DNA of 64,000 nucleotides from Doryteuthis pealeii (GCA_023376005.1 CM042152.1:86745569-86809568); one strand, 5' to 3'; positions 10,803 through 22,254 are shown, counted from the first letter of the stretch. Made by a program: numbers and translations. The notes: a model not told the origin generated them from the sequence alone.

Positions 10803-11219
10803 TTTCCGCTGTCGTTCATCGCAAAAAAAAAAAAATTGATACACACACACACACACACAACCCACACCTAAAAAAAAAAAAATGCACAATGTTTCCTTTT
10901 GATACACACACATAACCATCCATACCACGCTGTAAAATAGAATATTTGACGTCATATTTCAAAACCGTCCCTTTTTTTTTCAAACCTCAAAAATTTTAAA
11001 ACTGAATAACAATAACTACCACTCGCTTTTCTCATTATTCTGTGATAAATAATTTCTTATCACCTTCCATATACCAACAAATGCCCTGAAGATGATCTAA
11101 TTAATAGATCGAAACACTGCAGCGTCGGCCAATAAACTCAACACTTAACCCATTTAAACCTGTGTTTTTTCATTTTTCCTAACATACTACATACCGTCGG
11201 ATTCACTTCCTTTCTTCAC
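10803..11219 (+). mobile_element. Insert beside the hairpin satellite, with hammerhead-like motif
   Basis: Non-satellite sequence that begins where the array stops (GGTTTAT) and ends just before satellite-like GCAACTGATTTATAT resumes. It contains (CA)n, a hammerhead-like module (11083-11129) and the ACCGTCGGATTCA end shared with the 29.9-kb element. It is probably a non-autonomous Penelope-like or retrozyme-like insertion. Exact ends are uncertain. Confidence 0.6.
11083..11129 (+). ncRNA. Hammerhead-like ribozyme motif
   Basis: Core CTGAAGA (86-92 of 110xx; U7 replaced by A, which is a tolerated position). Stem II is GATCTA (11094-11099) with TAGATC (11105-11110). GAAA is at 11111-11114. Stem III starts with A11114-T11125 and C11115-G11124. 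The cleavage triplet is GTC with C11126. A short stem I is GCC (11083-11085) with GGC (11127-11129). The fold is complete, but stem I is only 3 bp. Confidence 0.6.
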
Positions 11220-11427
11220 AGCAACTGATTTATATCATGAGAATCTTTGTATTGCATTGTCTAACAACAAAAATTTCATAAGGTTTTATTCAATTTTCTC
11301 ATCCTTAAGCTGTGATATATAATCAGTTGCTGTAATATATCAACTGATTTATATCATGAGAATCTTTGTATTGCATTGTCTAACAACATAAATTTCATAA
11401 GGTTTTATTCAATTTCTCATCCTTAAG
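11220..11427. repeat. Direct duplication of satellite-flank sequence
   Basis: About 90 bp (GCAACTGATTTATATCATGA through CTCATCCTTAAGC) occurs at 11221-11308 and again at 11337-11428, separated by one satellite monomer. This looks like unequal exchange at the array edge. Confidence 0.8.
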
Positions 11428-11429
11428 CC

Positions 11430-11985
11430 AGCCAAGTGAACAAAGATGACTGCAAAATGAATATTTTTATAGCAGAGCAATAATTTGATTAATTTCCTGG
11501 TTAATCAATTTACCAGCTTGCATTGCTTTTGACTCTTTAAGTCAAATAATTGCACTTTCTCTAGATGAGGTCATAATATTCATTTGGATGAACTACAATT
11601 TCTAACAAAGAAGCTTACAAAATACAACTACCTACATAAAGGCAAAGAATCATATCAAAACCTTGGAAAAATGCCATGAAAACAATGTTCATTTCATGTC
11701 ATCTTATATGAATTGGCCTGATATTTTCAACACAAACAAAATAAAAATCCTTTGAAGTTCTTGCCTGCAAAATGTGAAAAGACAATCATCCATCACAGAT
11801 GTTTGCCGTGTTTGCCAATTACCTAGATTCAGACTTTTCTGAACATTTTTAAGAATTGCAATAATTTGCTTTTTTTTTTTCTTTCAGTCATAAATAAAGT
11901 AAAGGCAAAAAAAAAAGACTTGAAATATTAATGTCATTTGGTAGCAAATTATTAAAAGAATTAATTTGAGAATTCAAATTTTTAG
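11430..11985. other. AT-rich stretch without recognised feature
   Basis: Nothing identified. Confidence 0.4.
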
Positions 11986-11989
11986 ATTA

Positions 11990-12310
11990 TCCTTCCTAAT
12001 ATATTGAAGTCAGTTAGTCTACTGTTGGTTTTAATAACAGCAGCTAAGTAGAACTCAAGCAGTGTCCAAGACAGTTGGTATAAATAGGAATCAAGAATGA
12101 TCCATTCATGAATCAGGGTGATTTGGGTCATTCCATTCCTTGAGTTCTGATTGGTTGCTTGACTGCTTGATTTGAATGACACTGTGGAGTCTTATATATA
12201 TACTTGGTCATTTTGCAGTGGACTTTGTGGCATTTCGAGTTTGTATTGAGTTACAATTGCATGCTACCTTGTCTTCCCAGTTTGACGGTAATTGGAACTT
12301 ATTCTTCATA
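11990..12310 (+). repeat. Dispersed repeat family R, copy 3
   Basis: Close relative of the reverse copy at 22.9-23.2 kb: TCAGTTAGTCTACTGTTGGT, GACAGTTGGTATAAATAGGA, GTGGACTTTGTGGCATTTCG and CCTTGTCTTCCCAGTTTGA in the same order. Confidence 0.75.
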
Positions 12311-12319
12311 ATATATATA

Positions 12320-12598
12320 TTTACTAACTCCTCCGCACAAGCAGAATACAACACAAGGTCAATTTCTTAAGCGGAATTCAACAGGTTTGAATTCAGAGTT
12401 TTCCTTCTCCTAGACTGGTTACCTAGCCATGGTTAAAGAACCCAGTCTTCCCTGCTATTTACCCATAGCTGGAGGGAGAGTAAAATCCATACCTTTCCCA
12501 AGGGTATTAGCGCAAAGTGAAATGCAATTACCACGTCCAGGATTTGAACTCGGGGCGATGAATCCATTTCCCATGACTTTAACCATTACACCACGCTT
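12320..12598 (-). repeat. tRNA-derived SINE, family 2
   Basis: On the minus strand it starts with GCGTGGTGTAATGGTTAAAG (A box) and has GAGTTCAAATCCTGG as B box. The tail contains CTAATACCCTTGGGAAAGGT, CTATGGGTAAATAG and AGGAAAACTCTGAATTCAA. The same tail is found at 27.6-27.9 kb. This family is distinct from the Lys-like SINEs. Confidence 0.8.
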
Positions 12599-12723
12599 AC
12601 ACCATATCCTTCCTAATATATGTTAGCTTCTGATATTTTGGTTTATTCAGAAATATGGAAGGCTGGAAAATACTTGATTATCTTAAGGGTTCAGTCTTTT
12701 CATAAAAAGATGAGTATTAATCT

Positions 12724-13139
12724 GGTTAAATCCTACTTAATGGACCTAAATTCCACCATTGTATGTCACCCCATCGAAAGAAAACAATACTAAAAATCAA
12801 GGAATTAACTGAACTGAAATTTTCATTGTTGATATATTAATGAATAAACAATATAATGCACCAGCTATTTTATTTGAAAACTCATTTTTTCAGGTCAGTT
12901 AACTTTGAACCACGTATCTTTGAGACGTAATACAAACATATGTGGTTCAAAGTTGATTGACCTGAAAAAATGTAAAAGTTTTTAAATAAAATAACTGGTG
13001 CTTTATATATTTTATTCATTAATGTATCAACACTGAAAATTTCATTAAATTCGGTTAATTACCTGATTTATAGTATTTTTTTTCTTCTTTTGGGTGACAT
13101 AAGAAGGTGGAATTTATGTCTGTTAAGTAGGATTTAACC
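12724..13139. mobile_element. Foldback MITE with 8-bp target duplication, copy 2
   Basis: Same terminal and internal inverted repeats as the element at 1.9-2.4 kb. It is flanked by ATTAATCT (12716-12723) and ATTAATCC (13140-13147), a 7/8 match. Two independent insertions with 8-bp repeats fix both the family's ends and its duplication length. Confidence 0.85.
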
Positions 13140-13144
13140 ATTAA

Positions 13145-13505
13145 TCCTTATGCACACAGTGACATTTTTATCACCAATGGTATACAGGCAGTGCAACATT
13201 TTAATTTTCTGCAGTAGCTCAATATAAGGTATTTTTCTACTGTTTGCTCATTGACCAATTCAATGTTAATGCATAGAAACATTACTAGAAAGCCCTACTG
13301 TGGTGTAAAAATATGTAAAGGTTGTTTTGAAAAATATCATAATTATAAATAAGTGCTCTATTGTTTTCATGCTATTTTACTATGACACATAATTGCGGGT
13401 CAAATTAATGTTTTGTTTGTTTATATCATATATGATTAATTTTGTAAATTTTTTGAAAATAATTTTTCCACTCAACAAAAAAGGATTATCTACCTTAAGT
13501 TATTG
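13145..13505. other. AT-rich stretch without recognised feature
   Basis: Nothing identified. Confidence 0.4.
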
Positions 13506-13522
13506 AAGAAAGTGGATTGGTT

Positions 13523-14117
13523 TGTTTTGTTTTGTTTTACGGCATATCAACCTCAGTGGGTCATTTAATGCTGATAAAGTTTTGAAATAAATCAATTCTT
13601 AATGGATAATACAATTTTTTTTATAAATAGATTTTTCTATTTAACCCATAGATGGGACGCTAACGGGTACTACCACTCCAAGTCAGAGTGGACCAGGGAG
13701 CAATGGCGATGAAGGGGTGCTCCACATTCTCCAAACCTCCAAAACTGGAACTTCACCATCAGATAGAGTTTAACGTCATTCCCAGGACATGTAGACCCGA
13801 AGCCACCGCCTTCTAGCACCCATATGATAAAAAGGGGTTGGGGCTTGCCATAAGGGCAACAGGGTTGGGAAAATCATATAGGTGCTAAGGCTTGACATGA
13901 CCAGCCGATTGATCAGAGGGGGCCTCTCCGACCGCCCGTCTAGCCCAAGATAGGGTCAAAGTGGAGTATTGCATGTTATGAACTGCTCGTCCACCTGGGT
14001 ACTATCCTTAAGCATCACAGGTCGCCACCCACGGCCAACAGGTGGCCCCATTGGGGGAGTCTTACCCCTCTGCAGAGGTGCAGTCGGTGCATTCTAATGC
14101 CCCAGACGACAGGGTGG
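13523..14117 (-). mobile_element. Retroposed noncoding element E, full copy 1
   Basis: A 595-bp GC-richer element in minus orientation. Read that way it begins CCTGTCGTCTGGGGC and ends in GCCGTAAAACAAAACAAAAC, an A-rich tail. A perfect 15-bp target duplication, GAAAGTGGATTGGTT, flanks it at 13508-13522 and 14118-14132. The 3' tail, the long variable-length duplication and a 5'-truncated sibling at 17.2 kb together indicate target-primed retroposition by a non-LTR machinery. I recognise no long ORF, tRNA, 5S or 7SL head. Other copies are at 15.6, 16.4, 17.2, 25.6 and 34.7 kb. Confidence 0.85.
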
Positions 14118-14134
14118 GAAAGTGGATTGGTTAG

Positions 14135-14640
14135 AATTAAGAAATAACAATATGATTAAGAATTTGAATAACTTATCAATTAAATAATAATGATTTCTTA
14201 AAAACAGACTGAAATTATCTTAAATCTTTATATATAATCGTTTCTGTATAAAATGATGTATGGAAATCAATCAAAAGAAAGGTTGACTTTGACAAACATT
14301 TCTTTTTCAGATTTGCTTCATAAAACTTTCTTTTTCCAAAATAAAACTGAACTTAATCTGAAAAGTAAACCCCAAAAAATAAATTTAATCCAAATTCTTT
14401 TTGCAATATTTGTTAGAAAACTTTTTTTTATCTTGTTTTTTTTTTAGACATTGTAAAAGACTTCCTAATTTTCTTTGCAACAGGTTTAAAACTTTATCAT
14501 ACTGTAGAATTCCAACATAAAAAAATGTTAGATGAAAAAAATAATGAAAATCCTGTTTCCAAAGGTCAAAGAAAAATGTATGTTGAGTTATTTTTCAGAT
14601 ATTATCTTATATTTTGTGTTTGAGTATATTTCATTTTGAG
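14135..14640. other. AT-rich stretch without recognised feature
   Basis: Nothing identified. Confidence 0.4.
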
Positions 14641-14710
14641 CAGGTTTTTAAGCTTGTTTTATAAATTCATTTCTACATATACATACATGTATAGAAGAGA
14701 TATCTACATA

Positions 14711-14726
14711 CATACACACACGCCTA

Positions 14727-14803
<77 letters not shown>
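14711..14803. repeat. Compound (CA)n-(TA)n-(GA)n microsatellite
   Basis: Three dinucleotide tracts join end to end. The low-complexity frames across it are not genes. Confidence 0.95.
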
Positions 14804-14809
<6 letters not shown>

Positions 14810-15253
14810 CACACATATATAAAAGATAAATATCTAGACAAACAAACACACACATATATGTATATGTGTACATTTTATATACAGACTATTGAATATGTGT
14901 AAAAAATAACAATAAAGATTAAACAAATATTCTATCCTATATAAGTTATTAGTAGAAATAAAATACAGGCGTATTAATTTTAAATTTGACCAATTACATT
15001 CGAGAGAGAGTGAAAGACTTCTCTCTGCTTTTATTAATAACAATTTAACTTTCGTTCATATCAGAATTTCAGATGATTAAAAAAGCGGAATTGATGTTGA
15101 GACTTATTATTATCATGAAAGTGACATAAAAAAGAATTTCCGGCTGGAAATGGAGATGCAGAAAAGTAGTGTAAATAGCTGTGTAAAAACTGAAACTAAT
15201 TAAAGTGTGTGTGTGTATTGATGCAAAAAAGCTTTAAAATAATAGCTATTGAT

Positions 15254-15480
15254 GTAGACACTGTCTACAGACTGAGCTGACACAAGGTTCCTGGTTTCGA
15301 TACCAGCCCTCATCAAGCGAATGAGTTGCACAGGGATCTGTGCAGTAAAGTAAGGAGTGGTGTGGCACTCCACCTCAGGTGCAAAAACAATCTCCTTGGT
15401 CTAGTGCTAGTGAAAAAGGGTTAGACTCCCTTGCTGTCTGGCTGATACCGACTTTAGGCCACCCCGATGACTTACTTTAT
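15254..15480 (+). repeat. Lys-tRNA-like SINE, head damaged
   Basis: Recognisable from the B box (GGTTTCGATACCAGCC) through the shared tail to ACTTTAGGCCACCCCGATGAC. The A-box half is heavily altered. Confidence 0.8.
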
Positions 15481-15566
15481 TGATGTAGAATTAAATCATC
15501 TAACAAGATATGCTTCAGTAAAGAAAATAATTTTTTCAAGAAGGATTGAATTCACCCTAGATTCAG

Positions 15567-16106
15567 CCCTGTCGGCTGGGGCTTTAGAATACAATGACTG
15601 CACCTCTGCAGAGGGGTAAGAACCCCCTAATGGGGTCACCTGTTGGCCATGGGTGGATGAGACATGCAACACTCCACTTAGACCCATACTTAGGCTAGAC
15701 AGCAGTCGGAGAGGCCCCCCTCTAATCAATCAACTGGTTATGTCAAGCCCTAGCACCTATATGATTGCCCCATCCCTATTTCTCTTATGGCAAGCCCCAA
15801 CCCTTTTTATCATATGGGTGCTAGAAAGCAGTGTCTGAGGGTCTTCCTGTCCTGTGGGATGATGTTAAACTATCTGATGGTGAGGTTCCAGTTCTGGGGT
15901 TTGGGGAATGTGGAGCACCCCTTCATCACCATTGCTCCCTGGTCCACTCTGACCCAGAGTGGTAATATCTGTTAGGATCCCAACTATAGGTTAAATAGAA
16001 AAAATTGAGTATCCATTAAAAATGAATTTATTTCAAAACTTTATCGGCATTAAATGACCCACTGAGGTTGATATGCCGTAAAACAAGCCAAACCAAATCA
16101 ACAAAC
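15567..16106 (+). mobile_element. Retroposed noncoding element E, copy 2
   Basis: Same element as 13.5 kb in the opposite orientation. The head CCCTGTCGGCTGGGGC is at the left and the tail GCCGTAAAACAAGCCAAACC at the right. It is nearly full length. Imperfect AATT(T)CACC at both edges may be a decayed target duplication. Confidence 0.8.
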
Positions 16107-16389
16107 CCCAATTTCACCTTTTCTGACAACATTAAAACAGCAATCATCCAAGTTTTGAATATTCTTTTTATATGAATTCATTTGGCCTCCATTTGAGAAA
16201 TTTAGAGAATGGTTCAAAAGGCAAATATTAACATTATGTTGCCATTAAGTGGAATGAATTGGTTTCCTATTTCTGAATAATTTGTCAGGAAAAAAAAAAG
16301 AAAATCTAATTTCACCAAAATAATTAATAGCAAAATATTATTCTCTCCTGAATCAAACAATTAATAAATGGAATTAAGAAGTTCTTGTT

Positions 16390-17040
16390 TTGGTTGATTG
16401 GTTTACAGCATGTCAGACCTTGTTAGGTTATTTATTACCAAAGTTTGACCTTTTTTTCCTATGTGTGATTACAGATTTTCTGCTTTTACCTAACATGCAG
16501 AATCTTTCTTTTTTATATTGTGAGTGAGTGAGTGAATTAAGAAGTTCTTGGTTTGGTTGATTGTCAACCCTTTTTGGTTATTTATTACCAAACTTTGACT
16601 TTTTTCCTGCAAGCGATTTTCTTTGAACACATTTTCAAATATTCCTATCTAATACTGATCATTTGTACACAATTATAGGGTTTCAGTTATTTTCCCTATT
16701 TAACAATAATAATCATTTGTTTATACAAAGTTATATGGTATCAAGTATTCCTATCTAATATAAATAATTTTTACACAATTATATGATTTCAATTATTCAT
16801 ATCTGTATCAAATAGTTTTAAAATAAATCTATTTGGCCCCTAGATGGGACCCTAACAGGTACTAACGCTCCAAGTGAGAGTGGATCTGGGAGTAATGGCA
16901 ATGAAGGTGTACCTACACTTCCTAGAATCCAGAAATGGATCCTCATCACCGAATGAAGACAGCCCTTTTTCAGGAAGGTCTTAACCCTCTAAAAGGAATA
17001 TAGTCAGTACATTCTAGGCTTCACTAATAAGACTGTTAAG
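16390..17040 (-). mobile_element. Retroposed element E, diverged copy 3
   Basis: Tail-like TTACAGCATGTCAGACC and TTATTTATTACCAAAGTTTGAC at the left and the internal block TAGATGGGACCCTAACAGGT at 16850 follow E order but are strongly diverged and interrupted. Shares flanking text (GGTATCAAGTATTCCTATC) with the fragment at 25.6 kb, suggesting an older subfamily. Confidence 0.5.
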
Positions 17041-17218
17041 GATCCTTTTAATTTGATGAATATATTCAAATGAAAATAAGATAATTCTTGAAACTACCAA
17101 GAAAAGTAGGATACATTAGGAGAAATTTATTTAAAAATTGTTTTTCTAGTATAATTAAAATCTTTAAACTACATAAAGGAAATAATCAATGTTGGGCTGG
17201 GAATCCCTCATGGAAATG

Positions 17219-17585
17219 GTTGGTTGGTTGGATTTTACGGCATTTCAACCCCTTGGGTTATTTTATGCCAAATACTTCTATTGGTAAAAAAAATGTTTAA
17301 TGCTAACAAAGTTTTGAAATAATTTCATTTTTAATGGATAATACAATTTTGTTTATAAACATGTTTTCTATTTAACCCATAGATGGGACCATAACAGGTA
17401 CTACCACACCGGGTCAGAGTGGACAGGGAGCAATGGTGATGAAGGGGTGCTCCACATTCCCCAAACCTTCAAAACTGGAACCTCACCATCAGATAGAGTT
17501 TAACGTCATTCCCAGGACATGTAGACCCACAGTCACCGCCTTCTAGCACCCATATGATAAAAAGGGTTGGGGCTTGCCATAAGGG
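17219..17585 (-). mobile_element. Retroposed element E, 5'-truncated copy 4
   Basis: Only the 3' part of E is present, ending at the family's CCATAAGGGC block. It is bounded by the perfect 12-bp duplication CTCATGGAAATG (17207-17218 and 17586-17597). The A-rich tail is replaced by (GGTT)n on the plus strand. 5' truncation with a target duplication is the signature of LINE-type reverse transcription. Confidence 0.85.
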
Positions 17586-17597
17586 CTCATGGAAATG

Positions 17598-17958
17598 ATA
17601 CATATAACATAGAATACATGTACGTGACAAAGATACATAAAAGGAATAAGATACAAAGTTATGAAGAGTCCATAGACTAAAGTCACTTACTAGAGGCTGT
17701 AATGGGGCTGAAGCCCCCACATGAGAAGGTGTAGACATAAACGTCTAACCCATGTGTGTGAGTTCCCGAGAATAAAGAGAAGGAGAGTTTAAAACAGGCG
17801 CTTAAATACAAAAAAAACCTTGGTAATAAAAACAGGAACCCAGAGGGAAGATAACTCTTCCAGGCAAGGGAATACAACCCAACAAAGGAAATATTCAATG
17901 TTGGGCTGGGAATCCCTCAAAGTACATTTATAGGTTTGACTCTATAACAATTCAGCTA
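17598..17958. other. Unique-looking stretch with a duplicated edge
   Basis: GGAAATA(A/T)TCAATGTTGGGCTGGGAATCCCTCA occurs at both 17178-17210 and 17886-17918, so the block between is bounded by direct repeats. No coding content is supported. Confidence 0.4.
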
Positions 17959-17970
17959 TATGTGATTACA

Positions 17971-18217
17971 TGGGCACCTCAACGTAGTGTAATGGTTAGC
18001 AAGCAAGATTTGCAGACCATTGTGAGTTCAAGTTTCACTGGGCATACTTCTAGCCTTGTGTCACATCTAAGCTAAGTTTAGTAAATAACCATGGGCACCT
18101 CTCATGGTGTAATGGTTAGCAAGTTAGACTGGCAAATCATGACTACTGAGTTTGGATCCTCACTGGGTGCCCCTTACATTCGGCCTTGTGTCACATCTAA
18201 GTGAAACTTAGTAAATA
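17971..18217 (+). mobile_element. Dimeric tRNA-like SINE, family 3
   Basis: Two tandem units. The first (17971-18087) has TAGTGTAATGGTTAGCAAGC and GAGTTCAAGTTTCACTGGGC. The second (18092-18217) has TGGTGTAATGGTTAGCAAG and GAGTTTGGATCCTCACTGGG. Each ends in CCTTGTGTCACATCTAAG...TAGTAAATA. A single perfect 12-bp duplication TATGTGATTACA (17959-17970 and 18222-18233) encloses both, so they inserted as one dimer. The unfilled target sequence also exists at about 16463-16520. Confidence 0.8.
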
Positions 18218-18234
18218 TTAGTATGTGATTACAG

Positions 18235-18690
18235 ATTTTCTGCTTTTACCTAACATGTAGAATCTTTATTTTTTTATATTTTCAGAGAGAGAGAGAGAGA
18301 GTGCCAATAAAATCTTGTTGATATTGATCTGTGTCAATGTCTTTTATTATGCATTCCATAATGTATCAAATGAATCTAATGATTACAAAGTAAAAATGAT
18401 TTGCAAAAGAAAACAAAAAGAACTTTGCAGTTATCGAATTGATCAATTCTAATTAAAATTGCTGATTCATTTTAATATATTGCACTCAACAGAAAGTTCC
18501 TTTAGTTTATCAAGTAAGAATAAGCCTTTTTTTTTAACTATTGAACAACATTTTTAAAATTTTGTTCTACTATCTTCTCCCATATTTCAAGCACATTCAT
18601 ATTTCCATCTTCATAAAACTTTCTTTTTTTTTTTTACCTTTTTCAAATAACTTCTGTTGGGTCAATAAAATGAAGTTGGGGTGACATAAG
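18235..18690. other. AT-rich stretch without recognised feature
   Basis: Nothing identified apart from a (GA)n tract at 18284-18301. Confidence 0.4.
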
Positions 18691-18699
18691 TCCAAAATG

Positions 18700-18895
18700 A
18701 GTTAATCTTCCCTTGCTGTGGCTGGTTCAGTCGAACGGTGGCATTGGTTTTTGGCCACAAGCAGGAACTACAATGTCCTGCTTCTTTTCACTCAGGCCGT
18801 CAACGAGTTAACATGGTCTAGGTGCCTGCTGCCTTCTAAGCCTTTAAGGGGCTTTGCCCCCTACCTACCAAACCACTACCAGTAAGTGAGATGAG
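18700..18895. repeat. GC-richer block, unrecognised
   Basis: Contains GCTGTGGCTGGTTCAGTCGA and a small palindrome (CCTTTAAGGGGCTTTGCCCC). It resembles repeat DNA in composition, but I cannot match it to another copy in the window. Confidence 0.3.
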
Positions 18896-18899
18896 TCGT

Positions 18900-19945
18900 A
18901 CACCTAATTCTCTTATGGAATGTTTATGTATCTGTTGTGTATATCTTTGCCATGTAAATGTATCTCCGTTACTTATGGAACAAATATTTTATCGTTTTTA
19001 CACCCTTTGTCGGAATGTTTTTATGTATACACTTGTACCCACGTTGGGAGGTTACTTTAAGCCTTCCAATGTTAATATAACACCTCCTCATGTTATACTC
19101 CTTTAAGTCCCTTTTACAGTCTTTCAAAGAACTGAAATATTTTCCTTAAAACACTTCGGTATAAGAATGGAATAAATATGTGATGAATATGACAGATATA
19201 TTAAAAGTTTCCAGACAAATTGTAACAATTTTTGCTGGTTTGCCAAAGTAACATGTTTTCATGTAAATAGCATATATTGGAAATGCAAGCACCTCATTAT
19301 ACACAACAAAAGTATTTGAGAAAATGGAGATTACTAATATATTAATAGAAGTTGCCATTTCGTTAAGAGAAACATTCAGATTAACAATATATCATATCAT
19401 AGTTAGAGTTGTACCCTTGATAGGTTCTGGTAGTTACTGGTTTGTAGTTATTGACTACTGGAATCTGACATGGCGTTGGAAGTCAGATTAGCTATCACAA
19501 CATATCCTGAGTAATAATAGTCTACCACTAGCAACTACTTTTTCTCTTTAAGTGTAAATAAATCTGCTCTTAACTTCTGCCAAAGTCTGTGGGGGAAGTT
19601 CTGTCTGGATGAGTGACTCTGTATGACTTGAATGCTCTTAGACATGTCTTGCAGTTTAGTATCAGCTTATTTAGCCATGTGTGGTTAACACATATACATG
19701 TCATCTGTTTTTTTTTTTGTTTTTTTTGTGTGTATGACTACCCTGCCTGAATATAACTGAGTGGCCTCCTCTAAATAACTATTGTCTCTATATTCTGCAG
19801 CTTACTTCTTACCCTTAGCATTGGAAGGAGTATCTCATGAGACACTTTAATGAGAATGAATCTGTCCCCTGACCACTGCACAGCTTCAGATATCTGGGTT
19901 TTTTTTTAGTGTGTCTAGATCAATACTGTAAAGTTGTTTTATCAG
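18900..19945. other. AT-rich stretch without recognised feature
   Basis: Short open frames only. No family recognised. Confidence 0.4.
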
Positions 19946-19950
19946 CTTTA

Positions 19951-20200
19951 GGGCAGGGTTAACTCAGTCAGTAGAGCGATTAGCTAGAAACCACAACGTT
20001 GCTAGTTCGATACCGGCCCTTGCCAACTCAGCGTGCCAGTAGCATAGGGATCTGTGCGTTAAAGTAAGGAGCTGATGGTAGGTGTGGCGCTCCACCTCAG
20101 ACACAAAAACAATCTCTTTGGTCTAGCACTAGTGAAAAGAGGATAGACTATCTCGCTGATTGGCTGATACTAACTTTAGGCCACCCTGACGACTTTACTT
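19951..20200 (+). repeat. Lys-tRNA-like SINE, full length
   Basis: Head GGGCAGGGTTAACTCAGTCAG, B box TAGTTCGATACCGG and the complete tail through CTTTAGGCCACCCTGACGAC. Confidence 0.85.
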
Positions 20201-20204
20201 ACTA

Positions 20205-20890
20205 CTATCAGCTTTAACTTAGTGATAGCACAACTGCCAAGTAACAGTGGATGTAGATTTTTTTTTAACATATGCACATTTGCTTAGGTTTTTGTTATTT
20301 CTTCAAAGAATTATCCTGATGGAATATAGCATTCTTTCTTTTAAGTAATTCCAGGTGCTTTTCATTGATTGCTGTATGCAATTAACTTAATTGGGAGTAG
20401 GAGTTTTTTTGTATGAATAGATCATTTGCCTCTCTGAAAGGAGCTAATAGCAACAAAAAAACCTCCCTTTCACTCTCCCATATTTGCAGCTATCATCTTA
20501 TTTGAATGAAGATGAGTGTTTAGTATCCTTTCATTTTGTTTTTATACAAGTTTTGTTGAACTGTACAGACAATTCTTGTCGGACAAGTTTTTGGTTGATC
20601 CGTTCTAATTTTCGAGTCATCTTTTTGGTGTCGGGGTGTAACTGGTCTAACAGTCCACCAAAGGTTTCAAAACAAGTGCTTTTGGCAATACAGTTTGCCA
20701 TCATCAGGTAGGAAACGATGGTATGGTTTTGTGTCTCGTTTTTAATGAGAACGAGTAGTAGCAAGGAATTAGAAGTGGGAGGTAATAACCATTTGTTGTA
20801 AAGTATCCACTTTTTAGCATTCATCACAATTCATTTAAATTGACAATTACTTTAATTAATAGATATTGTTTCAAAAATTTGATATCATTT
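20205..20890. other. AT-rich stretch without recognised feature
   Basis: Two overlapping frames on opposite strands (about 75 and 98 codons near 20.5-20.8 kb) share the same bases. I recognise neither. Confidence 0.4.
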
Positions 20891-20897
20891 GAGATGT

Positions 20898-21155
20898 ATA
20901 GGGTGTTTTAAAAAATGGATATCATTTTGTAATCTAATAACTTGACCAATTCTCATTCAAATGATCTCAAATGTTAACAACTCAAAATTCACTATTTTTT
21001 TTTCCCCCATTTCAGGTTGAGAAATGCCATTCAATGGAAAATAAAAAGTTTTAAATATTTAACATAGAATTTTGAATTGTTTCTACATAAGCTGTTGAAA
21101 TTTGTGATCATTTTTTACAAAATTATATCAATTTTTCTTAAACACCCTTTAAGAC
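20898..21155. mobile_element. Mariner-like MITE
   Basis: The left end AGGGTGTTTTAAAAAA after TAT and the right end TTTTTCTTAAACACCCT are inverted repeats. The ~250-bp interior is AT-rich and noncoding. AGGGTGT(T)...AC(A)CCCT ends are common for Tc1/mariner derivatives. The TA duplication is only partly clear. Confidence 0.55.
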
Positions 21156-21570
21156 TGATTATTTTCAAGTAATGTCTCAATTAAATTTCTCTGTATCCTT
21201 AAATCTTTTACCAACTCTATCCCTAATTACAACTGACGGTGATCCTTAGTATGGCTATCAATAAGTAATAGATGATGTGATGTAATGATATATGATCAAA
21301 TGAAACTATTGCATTATGACATATAAAACACTGAGAGTTGAAGAGATTGACTTAGTTCAGATTTAAAAAAATATATATTTTTTATAAACTGAATTTTTCT
21401 CGTTTAAAACATTATTCTTGATAGTTTTGTTTTTCAGCACAATAATAAAGACAGAATATATCAGTATTCATTATAAATGTTGATTTTCTTTCATCTCTTA
21501 ATTTTAGTTCCTTTTTTTTTTTTTAATTGCAGTTCACTTGGATCTTCATTTTTTTTTTAAATTATAAAAC

Positions 21571-21594
21571 TAACCCCTAACCCTAACCCCTAAC
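21571..21594 (-). repeat. Interstitial telomere-like (CCCTAA)n
   Basis: ACTAACCCCTAACCCTAACC-type sequence, about three to four units. TTAGGG is the usual metazoan telomere unit. Here it is internal and on the opposite strand to the block at 22.36 kb. Confidence 0.7.
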
Positions 21595-22254
21595 AACCGG
21601 ATTTTGACGGTGTAAATGAAAAAAATGTCCTTATGAAACGAAATTGCAAAAGGGGTGCCTAAAGGTCATATGGTCCCATTATTTTATCATTTCCTTCTAC
21701 AATAACAATTAATCAGCCTACAAATTTATTTTTTCACATGTTAGAAAGTTTTTAATGAAACATTCCAAAATTAAGAATCTTTCCTTTTTTTTTTCTATTA
21801 GTGTAATAGAACTATCTGTTCAATTTTGACAATAGATACAATGATTCTATAATAATTTACAATAACAACTTGAGAAAAAAAAAAACACAAAAAATATAAT
21901 TGGATCTCTTTGCATATTTTTTTTTATTGTTGTTGTTTTCACACAAAAGGAGTAAAGATGCTGGAAGACAACAGCCAAGTGACAATGTTTATGACAAAGA
22001 AAACAAAAAAGACTTATATATGACAAAAAAGTATCAATATAAGACTGATATTTATAGATATTTGCATAAGGGGAAAATGTCTACAATATCATATAGATTA
22101 GATGATAGGTGTGAGTTTATGAGAGAGTGGATAGGGGCATTTGAAAGCTGATATTTTGCCAAATCAATAAAGAAACATATTACCTGGTACATGTTTTGTC
22201 ATTCACAAAGCAACATATAGAGTGTGTGTGTGAATGAGAGAGAGGGTTATATTC

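Noticed and set aside
20531..20827. 98-codon minus-strand frame as a gene
   Set aside because: It overlaps an equally long plus-strand frame, has no recognised domain, and shows no splice or codon-use signal strong enough to support it.
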